Origin: an uncultured Corynebacterium sp.
Lineage (GTDB): Bacteria > Actinomycetota > Actinomycetes > Mycobacteriales > Mycobacteriaceae
Length of the DNA stretch: 64,000 bases
NCBI RefSeq assembly: GCF_946222305.1
Contig: NZ_CAMIHZ010000008.1
Coordinates: 30,579 to 94,578, forward strand
Direction: 5' to 3'
Shown: positions 53,330-61,600 of the stretch, one piece after another
Layout: each line of letters opens with the position of its first letter
Position numbering within the stretch: position 1 is the first letter of the stretch
Notes under the pieces: model-generated
The model's database searches: none
Seen by the model: only the letters and a program-made list of their open reading frames with translations
What the model was told of the DNA's origin: nothing
Position numbers and translations under genes: made by a program

Positions 53330-53436
53330 GCAGAACGAAATGCACTAAAAGCGCGCTCAAACGCGCATCTCGTTCTGCAAATCCGACATTGAGGCGGCGG
53401 GCGGCGCTATGTGCGGCGCATCTCGTTCTGCAAATC
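53330..53436. repeat. Copies 2 and 3 of the AGAACGAGATG repeat element
   Basis: GCAGAACGAAATG (53330-53342, one mismatch) faces CATCTCGTTCTGC (53366-53378). A further copy of the right arm is at 53419-53431. The 20-mer CGCATCTCGTTCTGCAAATC occurs exactly at 53364 and 53417, as at 48948. The element fills the gap 53273-53508, after the lipoprotein gene. Confidence 0.75.
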
Positions 53437-53508
53437 AGGCAAGGGCGGGTGGTGAGCACCTAAGGCTGGCCCCCAAACGGCGCACGCAGCAAACCTTCAG
53501 TGGCGTTG

Positions 53509-54309
53509 TTATAACCTCGGGCGACCTCGCGGGGTGCAGACCGTGGGATCCCCCGGGATCCAGAAGCGCAGCAGCGCGTCAACGTTCTTGCTGATCCCGA
53601 TACGTTTTCCGGTGACGAAGTCCACTGGTGCAGCCGCGCGCTGAAAGTACAAAATTGGCGAGACGTGTGCCGCAGGCGAAGCGGGTGCCGTAGGAGAATC
53701 GGTTACGGGTGCTTCGGAGGAATCGGTTGCGGGCGGCGCAGGTGGATGAGGCGACGAGGGCACTGCAGATGAGCGAAACGACAAGGGTGCCGCGGAGGAA
53801 TCGACCCCAGGGGCCTCGACATCCCGCGCCATCCCTTGCCGGACTTCGGCCCCGTTCAGCTCGAGGTCGAACCCCATTGCCTGCCCGAGGTTTCCGGGGC
53901 CGCGAGCCAGCGCGGCGTCGAGGGCCTTAGGCCCCCGGCGCTGACGGGCGACCTTGTGACCGTCGATGACCTCCCCACCACGCAGCAACACTCCGCCCGC
54001 ATGCCCATTGGGGCTGCACACCAAGTTCCCAGCCCGGTGAATGCCGTAGCTTGCATACACATACAAGTGCGAGGAGGGGCCGAACATGGTCGCGCAGCGC
54101 GGGGTCGGCCCCTTGAAAGCGTGCGAGGCGGGATCCGATTCCCCAAGGTAGGCCTCGACCTCGGTGATCCGGATTGCCACTTCCCCCAAACGCAGAATGC
54201 CTCCCAGCAACTGCGGGGCGACAACATCGGCGGGTTGATCGAAATCGATTAGACGAGCATCGGAAAACTCAGTGGCACCAGTCTGGTTATGAGGGGTGGC
54301 ATCAGTCAT
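53509..54309 (-). CDS. 3-methyladenine DNA glycosylase (AAG/MPG type)
   Basis: A 266-aa base-excision repair enzyme that removes alkylated purines from DNA. Core motifs: PQLLGGILRLGEVAIRITE, catalytic Glu52 in VEAYLGESDPASHAFKG, MFGPSSHLYVYASYGIHRAG, LARGPGNLGQAMGFDLELNG and RIGISKNVDALLRFWIPGDP. Between about residues 165 and 222 there is a low-complexity insert (Ser/Pro/Ala/Thr, e.g. SSPHPPAPPATDSSEAPVTD) that is absent from most relatives; it should be a surface loop. The ATG at 54309 lies inside the end of a small upstream gene. Confidence 0.93.
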   Translation of the reverse strand: MTDATPHNQTGATEFSDARLIDFDQPADVVAPQLLGGILRLGEVAIRITEVEAYLGESDPASHAFKGPTPRCATMFGPSSHLYVYASYGIHRAGNLVCSPNGHAGGVLLRGGEVIDGHKVARQRRGPKALDAALARGPGNLGQAMGFDLELNGAEVRQGMARDVEAPGVDSSAAPLSFRSSAVPSSPHPPAPPATDSSEAPVTDSPTAPASPAAHVSPILYFQRAAAPVDFVTGKRIGISKNVDALLRFWIPGDPTVCTPRGRPRL

Positions 54310-54535
54310 GTCGACAGTCTAGGCGAGCAACTAGGAGCTGCGAGTTGGGCGATCCCGAAACCGGCGGCACACCTGGAAACATCGGTTGCGCCTGAGCTTG
54401 CGCACCTGTCAGCTCAGATGCGGAAGGCGCCACAGTTACGCCACCGACTACAGTCATGGCCGCCAGAGCGGTAATTGCGCCCTTCTTAATATTTTTTGCA
54501 TGTGCAATAAGTTTTTTAGGCGCGCCTAGTGCCAT
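54302..54535 (-). CDS. Possible small secreted protein overlapping the glycosylase start
   Basis: A 77-aa frame with a basic N-terminus (APKKLIAHAKNIKKG), a hydrophobic core (AITALAAMTVVGGVTVAPSA) and a plausible AQA cleavage site, then MFPGVPPVSGSPNSQ. It looks like a signal peptide with a short mature part. Its stop overlaps the 3-methyladenine glycosylase start by 8 nt. The ribosome-binding site is weak, so it may be non-coding. Confidence 0.45.
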   Translation of the reverse strand: MALGAPKKLIAHAKNIKKGAITALAAMTVVGGVTVAPSASELTGAQAQAQPMFPGVPPVSGSPNSQLLVARLDCRHD

Positions 54536-54689
54536 AAACCAGTGATCAACTGCACAAAAAGCCTGTTAGACAATGCGCTCGCCCCTTACGTTTTCTCAGG
54601 AGCTCGTGTCTCAAATCTCACTTTAGCCACACTGATCACAGGCCTTCTAAGAATATGGAGCATTACCCCCTTTCACTTAAACTGGAGTA

Positions 54690-55475
54690 ATGAACTCCAC
54701 GCCTTCCGCCCCCTCTGGGGCGCCCAAAGACCAGGGGAACAAACCGTCGTCCCCGAACACGGCGGGCAACCCAGTCGCGCCTGAAGAATCCCAGACTTCA
54801 GCGCCTCCCGCGGAATCGCACAAGCGCGGTCGCGCGCTCGCAGTGAAAGACAAAATGCGTTCCATCATGCCGTGGTGGGCATGGATCCTAGTGCTCGGTC
54901 TCGTCGCGGCTGTTTTGGCTTCCCTGCTGGCACTCGGGATGATGAAGTCCGGTCAGAACAAGGACCGCACGCCCGCCGGCGGAGCCACGGGCGTTAGCGC
55001 GAGCTACCCCGCCCCAACAACAACGGGGAAATACGACAAGGAACGGGAAACCAATCCCGTTGCCCCACCCAATGGCGGCTACGTTCCCCCTGCTCAACAG
55101 TGGGTACCGGAACAGCAGGCGCCGGCTGAGACGTCGGCGTCGGAGGAAAAGACAAGCCAAGCCCCGAAACCGCAAAGCAACCGCGGAGAACGACCCAACC
55201 GAAGCCAATCTAGCCCCAATGGCACACGGCCGTCCGGTCCTGGCAACAACTCGCCCAGCCGGCCGAACCCCGGCAACACCGGTGGCACTGGAACCGGAAA
55301 TGGCGGCACCAACGGCGGTGGCACAGGAAACAACGGCGGCACCGGAACCGGCACGGGTGGAAACAGCGGCAACGGTGGCACGTCGGGAACCGGGGGCGCC
55401 GGTGGCGGCAACGGCGGGGCGAACGCTGGGGACAACACCAACGGAGCCGGCGGTGCTGCAGAAGGCGGCAACTAA
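54690..55475 (+). CDS. Single-pass membrane protein with a Gly/Asn/Thr-rich outer tail
   Basis: A 261-aa protein. Residues 1-60 are disordered (Ser/Pro/Ala/Lys), about 61-86 form one membrane helix (WAWILVLGLVAAVLASLLAL), and the outer part goes from Pro/Gln/Ser-rich to a Gly/Asn/Thr tail of about 75 residues (GGTGTGNGGTNGGGTGNNGG type). Such tails are flexible and can reach into the cell wall. A TAAACT box and GGAG lie just before the ATG. It is upstream of alaT. No family recognised. Confidence 0.75.
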   Translation: MNSTPSAPSGAPKDQGNKPSSPNTAGNPVAPEESQTSAPPAESHKRGRALAVKDKMRSIMPWWAWILVLGLVAAVLASLLALGMMKSGQNKDRTPAGGATGVSASYPAPTTTGKYDKERETNPVAPPNGGYVPPAQQWVPEQQAPAETSASEEKTSQAPKPQSNRGERPNRSQSSPNGTRPSGPGNNSPSRPNPGNTGGTGTGNGGTNGGGTGNNGGTGTGTGGNSGNGGTSGTGGAGGGNGGANAGDNTNGAGGAAEGGN

Positions 55476-55541
55476 ACACCATCCGCGATCTATGCGGGGT
55501 TTCGCACCCGAGCTAGCGCTCCAACTGGCACAATAGGGAGA

Positions 55542-56786
55542 ATGAGTACCCCAAAGCGCCCCAGTGAGCTGCGCTCGCTGGATCAATCCACGAAGCTGAA
55601 GAACGTCCTCTACGAGATTCGCGGACCGGTGAACGCGGAGGCGGAGCGCATGGAAGCCGATGGCCACCGCGTGCTTAAGCTCAACACCGGCAACCCCGCA
55701 GTGTTCGGCTTTGAGGCGCCCGATGTGATCATGCGCGACATGATCGCGGCGCTGCCCACCGCGCAAGGTTATTCCACCTCGAAGGGCATTATTTCGGCGC
55801 GCCGTGCGATCGCCTCGCGCTATGAGGTCATCGCCGGTTTCCCATCTTTCGATGTGGAAGATATCTACCTGGGCAATGGTGTCTCCGAGCTCATCACCAT
55901 GACCATGCAGGCCCTGCTGAACGATGGCGATGAGGTCTTGATTCCCTCCCCTGACTATCCGCTGTGGACGGCATCGACCTCCCTTTCCGGCGGCCGGCCC
56001 GTGCACTACCTGTGCGACGAGGAGGACAACTGGAACCCCTCCATCGAGGACATCAAGGCGAAGGTCACAGAGCGCACGAAGGCGATCGTCGTCATCAACC
56101 CGAATAACCCGACGGGTGCCGTGTACTCTCGCGAGATCCTGCAGCAGATTGTAGATATTGCCCGTGAGCACTCCCTGCTGATCTTGGCCGACGAGATCTA
56201 CGACAAGATTCTTTATGATGACGCCCAACACATCAATATCGCCAGCTTGTGCCCAGATTTGCTGTGTATCACGTATAACGGTTTGTCCAAGGCTTACCGC
56301 GTGGCGGGTTACCGCTCTGGATGGATGGTGCTGACTGGCCCGAAGGGGCATGCACAGGGCTTCATCGAAGGGCTCACAATGCTGGCGGGAACGCGCTTGT
56401 GCCCGAACGTGCCAGCTCAGCACGCGATCCAGGTGGCGATTTCCGGGCGCCAGTCCATTGATGATCTTGTGCTACCGGGCGGTCGACTGCTGGAGCAACG
56501 CAATGTGACTTATGAGAAGCTCAATGAGATTCCCGGTGTGAGCTGTGTGAAACCGATGGGTGCGCTTTACGCTTTCCCGAAGCTAGATCCGAATGTGCAC
56601 GAAATCCACGACGATGAGCAGTTCATGTTCGATCTGCTGCGCCAGGAGAAGATCCACCTTGTGCAGGGCACGGGCTTTAACTGGCCCACGCCGGATCACT
56701 TCCGCATCGTGACGCTGCCGTGGGCGCGGGATCTGGCGGATGCGATTGAGCGCCTTGGCAATTTCCTAGCGAGCTACCGGCAATAG
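55542..56786 (+). CDS. alaT: Alanine aminotransferase AlaT-type (PLP-dependent)
   Basis: A 414-aa class I/II aminotransferase, closest in pattern to actinobacterial AlaT, which makes alanine from pyruvate with glutamate as donor. Motifs: YSTSKGIISARRAIASRYEV, YLGNGVSELI, VINPNNPTGAVYSREILQQI, LADEIYDKILYD and the PLP-binding Lys250 in ITYNGLSKAYRVAGYRSGW. Other transamination specificities cannot be excluded from sequence. GGGAGA precedes the ATG. A hairpin lies about 150 nt downstream. Confidence 0.9.
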   Translation: MSTPKRPSELRSLDQSTKLKNVLYEIRGPVNAEAERMEADGHRVLKLNTGNPAVFGFEAPDVIMRDMIAALPTAQGYSTSKGIISARRAIASRYEVIAGFPSFDVEDIYLGNGVSELITMTMQALLNDGDEVLIPSPDYPLWTASTSLSGGRPVHYLCDEEDNWNPSIEDIKAKVTERTKAIVVINPNNPTGAVYSREILQQIVDIAREHSLLILADEIYDKILYDDAQHINIASLCPDLLCITYNGLSKAYRVAGYRSGWMVLTGPKGHAQGFIEGLTMLAGTRLCPNVPAQHAIQVAISGRQSIDDLVLPGGRLLEQRNVTYEKLNEIPGVSCVKPMGALYAFPKLDPNVHEIHDDEQFMFDLLRQEKIHLVQGTGFNWPTPDHFRIVTLPWARDLADAIERLGNFLASYRQ

Positions 56787-56938
56787 AGTTCCAGAAAACG
56801 ATTCAAAACACCCCGCCCCCATCACGATCATCCAAGCTCATCCACAACCTCTGAATATTAGTTGCCCCCAACACATCATCCCCACTATAGTTGCAAGTGA
56901 AGTGGCGGCGTTGAAACACACGTACCGCGCTAATTCCG

Positions 56939-56970
56939 GTGGCTAGTTCACTTCTACGTGGACTAGCCAC
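56939..56970. other. Hairpin between alaT and the DUF3800 gene
   Basis: GTGGCTAGTTCAC (56939-56951) and GTGGACTAGCCAC (56958-56970) pair at 12 of 13 positions around a 6-nt loop; TGAGTCTTTT follows. It may end the alaT transcript or act in the leader of the DUF3800 gene 36 nt downstream. The rest of the 220-nt gap shows nothing clear. Confidence 0.5.
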
Positions 56971-57006
56971 TGAGTCTTTTCAGGGGACATCTGCTGAAAG
57001 TTGAGG

Positions 57007-57969
57007 ATGTTAATCGCATATTTGGATGAGTTCGGCCATCAGGGCCCGTTCATCAGCCACGATCACGAGAAGTACAACACCCACCCTTGCTTCGGATACG
57101 CCGGATACGTTCTTCCGGCAGAGAACGTTCGAAAGCTGGGCAGCCACTTCAAGTATGTGAAAGAGCAACTCCTCGCATGGGAAATCGAGCAATCCGATAT
57201 CCCCCCGGATCAGTGGGAGAAAAAGGGTTCTCAGCTACTCACTACAAAAAATATTTCCAATTATGGAAATGAAATAAACCCATCCCTATCGCGCATTTTT
57301 CGAAAACTAGGCGATTTGGATGGTCGGATATTCTTCTTTGGTCAACAGAAACGCACTGGCCCCGTGAGCGTCACCAAAGAAACGTCTCAAGAGCGAGAAA
57401 ACCACTGTTTAATACAAGCTATTTCTCGCCTTGGCCGTTACGCTTCCGAAACCGGAGAGGAACTGATGGTCATCATGGATGCGACGGATACCCGAAACCG
57501 CGAACGCGCAGTCGCCACTCTCGGTGCTACTATCTACTCTCGAGAGCATAAAGACACCAATAGCATTATCGAAATACCTCTCCAGACCGAGAGTCACCTC
57601 TACGGCACAATACAATTAGCAGACTGGACCTGTGCTCTCCTAGCCCGCCTTACTGACTATCATTTCGCCCAAGAACGAGAGTTCTCATGGTCAGTGGATT
57701 TAGGTCGAGACCTTTTCCGTAGAGCAGCGCCGACAAATAATTCCATCATTTGGACCAACGCTGCCTCAAAGGATTCCAAGTGCTTCCCTAAAGAACTTGT
57801 CGATGCAACTCCATTCCAGGAAAAAGATCGTCGCCGTCGTTCCCGCAAAGACATCAAGAGAAAAAGGAACCAAGCTATGGTTCAAAGACTCATTTCCGCA
57901 GGATCTGATGAATTTCTCGCTAAACTGGAACGGATCAAGAAAGATCAGCCTAGAGGATCCACGTCCTAA
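57007..57969 (+). CDS. DUF3800 domain-containing protein
   Basis: A 320-aa protein with the DUF3800 hallmarks: AYLDEFGHQGPF at the N-terminus, ELMVIMDATDTRNRERAVAT in the middle, and LYGTIQLADWTCALLARL late in the domain, whose acidic residues suggest an RNase H-like metal site. The family is common in mobile and defence islands, but its role is unknown. The C-terminus is strongly basic (KDRRRRSRKDIKRKRNQ). The ATG at 57007 is preferred to TTG at 57001. Base composition is visibly AT-richer than alaT and galE on either side, suggesting transfer. Confidence 0.85.
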   Translation: MLIAYLDEFGHQGPFISHDHEKYNTHPCFGYAGYVLPAENVRKLGSHFKYVKEQLLAWEIEQSDIPPDQWEKKGSQLLTTKNISNYGNEINPSLSRIFRKLGDLDGRIFFFGQQKRTGPVSVTKETSQERENHCLIQAISRLGRYASETGEELMVIMDATDTRNRERAVATLGATIYSREHKDTNSIIEIPLQTESHLYGTIQLADWTCALLARLTDYHFAQEREFSWSVDLGRDLFRRAAPTNNSIIWTNAASKDSKCFPKELVDATPFQEKDRRRRSRKDIKRKRNQAMVQRLISAGSDEFLAKLERIKKDQPRGSTS

Positions 57970-58020
57970 TCCGAACTTAATCCAGAACACTAGTTCAGCT
58001 TCACCAAGACAAGCACGAAA

Positions 58021-59064
58021 TTAGTCCCGCTCAGCCTCGAGGATGGCGGGCAGTTTTTCTGCCCATTCCATCGAGGAGCGCACGCCATCGGCGATGCTTA
58101 GCTCGGCCTTCCAGCCCAGAAGACGCTCGGCCTTATCGGTGAGGGTTGCACAGCCCACGACGTCGCCCATGCGCGCTTCGGCAGTCTGCGACTTTAGTGG
58201 GTGGCCCGTGGCATCACCGAAGGCATCAACGAGCTCAAAGACGGTGGTTCCAGTGCCGGTTCCCAAGTTGATGATGTTGTAGTTGGCATTGAGTGTGCCA
58301 TTGGGGTTCTGCTTGGCTTCCCGCGCGGCGTCGGTCATAGCATCCCCGAAGCGCTGCAAAGCCGCAACGTGGGCGCGAGCCAAGTCCCACACGTGGACGT
58401 AATCCCGCAGGCCGGAGCCATCGCGGGTGGGCCAGTCCACGCCCGTGACGGTGAAGGTGCCGCCGGTGGTGTGGGCTTCGATCATCTTGCCCAGCACGTG
58501 GGTGGGGTGTGGATCCTGCAGGCCGGTGCGCATCTTCGGGTCCGCACCGATGGGGTTGAAGTAGCGCAAGGCGAGGCACTGCATCTGGCCAGTGGCGGCG
58601 AAATCGCGCATCACGCGCTCAAGCAGCGCCTTGGAGGCCGCGTAAGGGCTTTGCGGGTTGGTGTCGGCGGTCTCGTCGACCATGTAGTCCTCGCCGGGCT
58701 CGTACATGGAGGCCGTGGAACTGAGGATGAAGCGTTTCACTCCGTGGCGGGCGAGTTCGCGCAGCAAGATGATGGACTTGCCGACGTTGTTGTCGTAGTA
58801 CTTGAGCGGTTCAGCAACGGATTCCGGCACCACGATCTTGGCGGCGCAGTGGATGACATCTTCGATCTCGGGGTGGTCGGAGAAGATGCGGCCGAGCACC
58901 TCCGGGTCTGCGATATCCCCCTCGTAGTAGTCGTGCTGGGCAGCGAAGGTACGCAAGCCTCTGCTGAAGTCGTCCAGAATAACCGGAGTGATCCCGTTAT
59001 CCACGCAGCAGCTGGCGATGGTGGAGCCAATAAAACCGGCGCCACCGGTGATCAAAACCTTCAT
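58021..59064 (-). CDS. galE: UDP-glucose 4-epimerase
   Basis: A 347-aa extended SDR that interconverts UDP-glucose and UDP-galactose. It has the NAD loop LITGGAGFIGSTIASCC, VIHCAAKIVVPESVAEPLKY, SSTASMYEPGE, the catalytic pair in NPQSPYAASKALLERV, and LRYFNPIGADPKMRTG. In corynebacteria UDP-galactose feeds the arabinogalactan of the cell wall. AGGAGAA precedes the ATG. It lies on the same strand as ugd and dcd, 163 nt after ugd. Confidence 0.93.
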   Translation of the reverse strand: MKVLITGGAGFIGSTIASCCVDNGITPVILDDFSRGLRTFAAQHDYYEGDIADPEVLGRIFSDHPEIEDVIHCAAKIVVPESVAEPLKYYDNNVGKSIILLRELARHGVKRFILSSTASMYEPGEDYMVDETADTNPQSPYAASKALLERVMRDFAATGQMQCLALRYFNPIGADPKMRTGLQDPHPTHVLGKMIEAHTTGGTFTVTGVDWPTRDGSGLRDYVHVWDLARAHVAALQRFGDAMTDAAREAKQNPNGTLNANYNIINLGTGTGTTVFELVDAFGDATGHPLKSQTAEARMGDVVGCATLTDKAERLLGWKAELSIADGVRSSMEWAEKLPAILEAERD

Positions 59065-59227
59065 GTTTCTCCTGATTCAGTGCTTTATCGCTTTTTTAGG
59101 TGAATCTTACTCTCTGATCGCCTGCAGGCGTGCTGGGTTGCACCAGTACCGCAGCCTCGCAGGCCTAGGCACCTCTATCCAAGAACCCGTGGAAAGCTAA
59201 CCCTTCAAGCGCCAGCGTCCCCTCGAA

Positions 59228-60589
59228 CTAACCCCGGCCCAGCGCAAGCATCCGCCAGCCCGCGGCCTCCCACTGCTCGCGCGGCAGGCAGTTGCGGCCG
59301 TCGATCAGGACTGGCTGCGGAGCACCCTGCGGGTCACCCTTCGGCGCCACTCCAGCCACCAGGTTCTTGGTCGCCTCCGGATCCAGCTCTTGGAACTGCT
59401 TCCACTCGGTGGCCAGGATCACCAGCTCGGCCTCTTCCAGAGACTGCTCCACGGTGTCCGCATAGCTCAAGGTCGGGAACACCTTCTTGGCATTCTCCAT
59501 CGCCTCCGGGTCGAACACGGTCACCGTCGCACCCGCCAGATTCAGCGCACCGGCCACGCTCAACGCTGGCGAATCACGCACATCGTCGCTGTTCGGCTTG
59601 AAGGCCGCACCCAGCACCGTGACATTCCGTCCGATCAGGGAACCACCCAGCGCCCGGCGCGCCATCATGACCGTCTTCTCACGGCGGCGCATGTTGATCG
59701 CGTCCACTTCACGCAGGAACGTCAACGCCTGGTCCGCGCCCAGTTCGCCGGCACGCGCCATGAACGCGCGGATATCCTTCGGCAAGCAACCTCCGCCGAA
59801 GCCCAGTCCCGCGCCTAAGAACTTTCGTCCGATGCGCTCGTCCATACCGATCGCATCCGCCAGCGCCGTCACGTCCGCACCGGTAGCCTCGCATACCTCG
59901 CTGACAGCATTGATGAAGGAAATTTTCGTCGCCAGGAAGGCATTAGCGCTCACCTTAACCAGCTCGGAGGTCGGCAGGTCCATCACCAACAATGGCGATC
60001 CTCCCTCAAGCGGCTTGGCGTATACTTCTCGAGCGATCTCCTCTGCCTGGCTCTCGCCCTCACGCACACCCAGCACAATGCGATCGGGAGTCAGCGTGTC
60101 TTTCACTGCGTACCCCTCACGCAGGAACTCGGGGTTCCAGGCCACCTCTACTTGGGCATTTTTATCCGACGCCACCAGCTCATCCACCATCGTCTGCAGC
60201 CGGGCAGCAGTTCCCACGGGCACGGTGGACTTGCCGAGGATTAGGTGTTCACCTTCCAATAGAGGAACGAGCTCATTGATTACGGCCTCTACATAGCGAG
60301 TGTCGGCTGCGTAGGAGCCCTTAAGCTGAGGCGTACCCACTCCAATGAAGTGCACACCGGCGAAGTCAGCTGCTTTCGTGTAGTCGGTAGTAAATGACAG
60401 TCGCCCGTTGTCTACATTCTTCTTCAGCAGCTCCGGAAGACCCGGTTCGAAGAAAGGAACGCGTCCCTCGGAAAGGGCTTCAATCTTGGCTTCATCAACG
60501 TCCACGCCTAGGACTTCGTGACCCAATTCAGCCATGCAGGCTGCGTGGGTAGCTCCTAGGTAACCGGTACCAAACACTGTCATACGCAT
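59228..60589 (-). CDS. ugd: UDP-glucose 6-dehydrogenase
   Basis: A 453-aa enzyme oxidising UDP-glucose to UDP-glucuronate with two NAD+. It has the Rossmann loop VFGTGYLGATHAACMAELGH, GKSTVPVGTAARL, NPEFLREGYAVKDTLTPDRI, and the catalytic Cys in GLGFGGGCLPKDIRAF. The ATG at 60589 (MRMTVFG) is used; 60583 is possible, while the longer frame from 60622 adds residues without a family match. UDP-glucuronate is a precursor for surface polysaccharides and glycolipids. It lies between dcd and galE on the same strand. Confidence 0.94.
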   Translation of the reverse strand: MRMTVFGTGYLGATHAACMAELGHEVLGVDVDEAKIEALSEGRVPFFEPGLPELLKKNVDNGRLSFTTDYTKAADFAGVHFIGVGTPQLKGSYAADTRYVEAVINELVPLLEGEHLILGKSTVPVGTAARLQTMVDELVASDKNAQVEVAWNPEFLREGYAVKDTLTPDRIVLGVREGESQAEEIAREVYAKPLEGGSPLLVMDLPTSELVKVSANAFLATKISFINAVSEVCEATGADVTALADAIGMDERIGRKFLGAGLGFGGGCLPKDIRAFMARAGELGADQALTFLREVDAINMRRREKTVMMARRALGGSLIGRNVTVLGAAFKPNSDDVRDSPALSVAGALNLAGATVTVFDPEAMENAKKVFPTLSYADTVEQSLEEAELVILATEWKQFQELDPEATKNLVAGVAPKGDPQGAPQPVLIDGRNCLPREQWEAAGWRMLALGRG

Positions 60590-60689
60590 GAGGTAAAAGT
60601 TTACCGATAGAAAGTGAACCAAAGATGAAATGAGGGTTATTTCTTCGCGAGCCCCTTGCTTTTTTGGTTGAAGCGCTCAAAATCGCCCA

Positions 60690-61256
60690 TCAATCCCTGA
60701 AGTTCAGATATGCCTTCGACGGCGTAGGGCCGCGCTGGCCCTGGTACTTGCTGCCGAGCGCACCGCTACCGTAGGGAGACTCCGCCGAGCTGGTCATACG
60801 GAATAGCGCCAGCTGGCCGACCTTCATGCAGGGGTACAGCGCGATCGGCAGGTTCGCTGTGTTGGATAGCTCAAGCGTGATGTGCCCGGTGAAGCCGGGA
60901 TCAATGAATCCGGCCGTGGAGTGCGTGAGCAGCCCCAGGCGCCCCAGCGAGCTCTTGCCCTCTAGACGGCCCGCCAGGTTTGCCGGAATCGTGAACTTCT
61001 CCAGCGTGGCACCCAGCACGAATTCGCCGGGGTGCAAGATGAAGGCCTCGTCATCGGGCACTTCCACCAGTGTGGTGAGTTCTTCCTGCGGCAGCTTGGG
61101 ATCGATGTGGGTGTACTTGGAGTTGTTGAATACACGAAACAACCCATCAAGGCGAACGTCGATGCTGGATGGCTGCACCATCGCATCATCGCGGGGCTCA
61201 ATGGCTAGATCGCCGTCGTTGAGGGCGGCACGGATATCACGATCTGAAAGTAACAC
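60690..61256 (-). CDS. dcd: dCTP deaminase
   Basis: A 188-aa enzyme that deaminates dCTP, a source of dUTP or, in the bifunctional actinobacterial form, dUMP for thymidylate synthesis. Motifs: LSDRDIRAALNDGDLAIEP, MVQPSSIDVRLDGLFRVFNN, LGATLEKFTIPANLAGRLEG, KSSLGRLGLLTHSTAGFIDP and YQGQRGPTPSKAYLNF at the end. The GTG start at 61256 follows GGAAG by 4 nt and fits the family length; upstream in-frame starts would add unrelated residues. Confidence 0.95.
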   Translation of the reverse strand: MLLSDRDIRAALNDGDLAIEPRDDAMVQPSSIDVRLDGLFRVFNNSKYTHIDPKLPQEELTTLVEVPDDEAFILHPGEFVLGATLEKFTIPANLAGRLEGKSSLGRLGLLTHSTAGFIDPGFTGHITLELSNTANLPIALYPCMKVGQLALFRMTSSAESPYGSGALGSKYQGQRGPTPSKAYLNFRD

Positions 61257-61416
61257 GGCTTCCACTCTATCGGTATCGGCCGACGGGCTGGCCACTATGG
61301 ATGGATAACGGGGTTTCCCAGCTCGGTCTATGCCTTTTCCACAGTGGTATCGGCTGGGGACTCTCCACATATATCCTCGCGCATCCCCATCGTCTCACAA
61401 CAGAGAAAGTGCTGGG

Positions 61417-61425
61417 TGGTAGAAT
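61417..61425 (+). promoter_or_regulatory. Extended -10 element upstream of tRNA-Gly
   Basis: TGGTAGAAT is a TGN-extended -10 box about 100 nt upstream of the tRNA. It also lies 6 nt before an ATG that opens a 34-codon frame, so it could start either transcript, or one that carries both. Confidence 0.45.
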
Positions 61426-61431
61426 TTATTC

Positions 61432-61536
61432 ATGCGCCTCGAGCGCTACCCCATTTCTGTGCCTGCAGATTTGACGGTTCAACAGGCCCGCACACACCCT
61501 ATTGAACGAGTGGCTCGATGCGTTTTGCCGATGTAG
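61432..61536 (+). CDS. Possible 34-aa leaderless peptide running into tRNA-Gly
   Basis: The frame starts MRLERYPISVPADLTVQQ, 6 nt after an extended -10 box, and its stop TAG lies within the first 10 bases of the tRNA. The spacing matches the leaderless genes of this window, but a peptide this short has no other support and may be chance in a tRNA leader. Confidence 0.25.
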   Translation: MRLERYPISVPADLTVQQARTHPIERVARCVLPM

Positions 61537-61600
61537 TTCAATGGTAGAACTCCTGCTTCCCAAGCAGGCGGCGCGGGTTCGATTCCCGTCATCGGCTCCA
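61527..61600 (+). tRNA. tRNA-Gly (anticodon CCC)
   Basis: A full cloverleaf: acceptor GCCGATG/CATCGGC, D-arm GTTC-AATGGTA-GAAC, anticodon arm CCTGC-TTCCCAA-GCAGG with anticodon CCC, T-arm GCGGG-TTCGATT-CCCGT, discriminator T and an encoded CCA at 61598-61600. It reads the GGG glycine codon. It marks the change from conserved genes (dcd, ugd) to a gene-poor, AT-richer stretch. Confidence 0.97.

Noticed and set aside
54888..56423. 511-codon minus-strand frame opposite alaT and the Gly-rich protein
   Set aside because: AlaT motifs on the plus strand are decisive; the antisense frame crosses two real genes.
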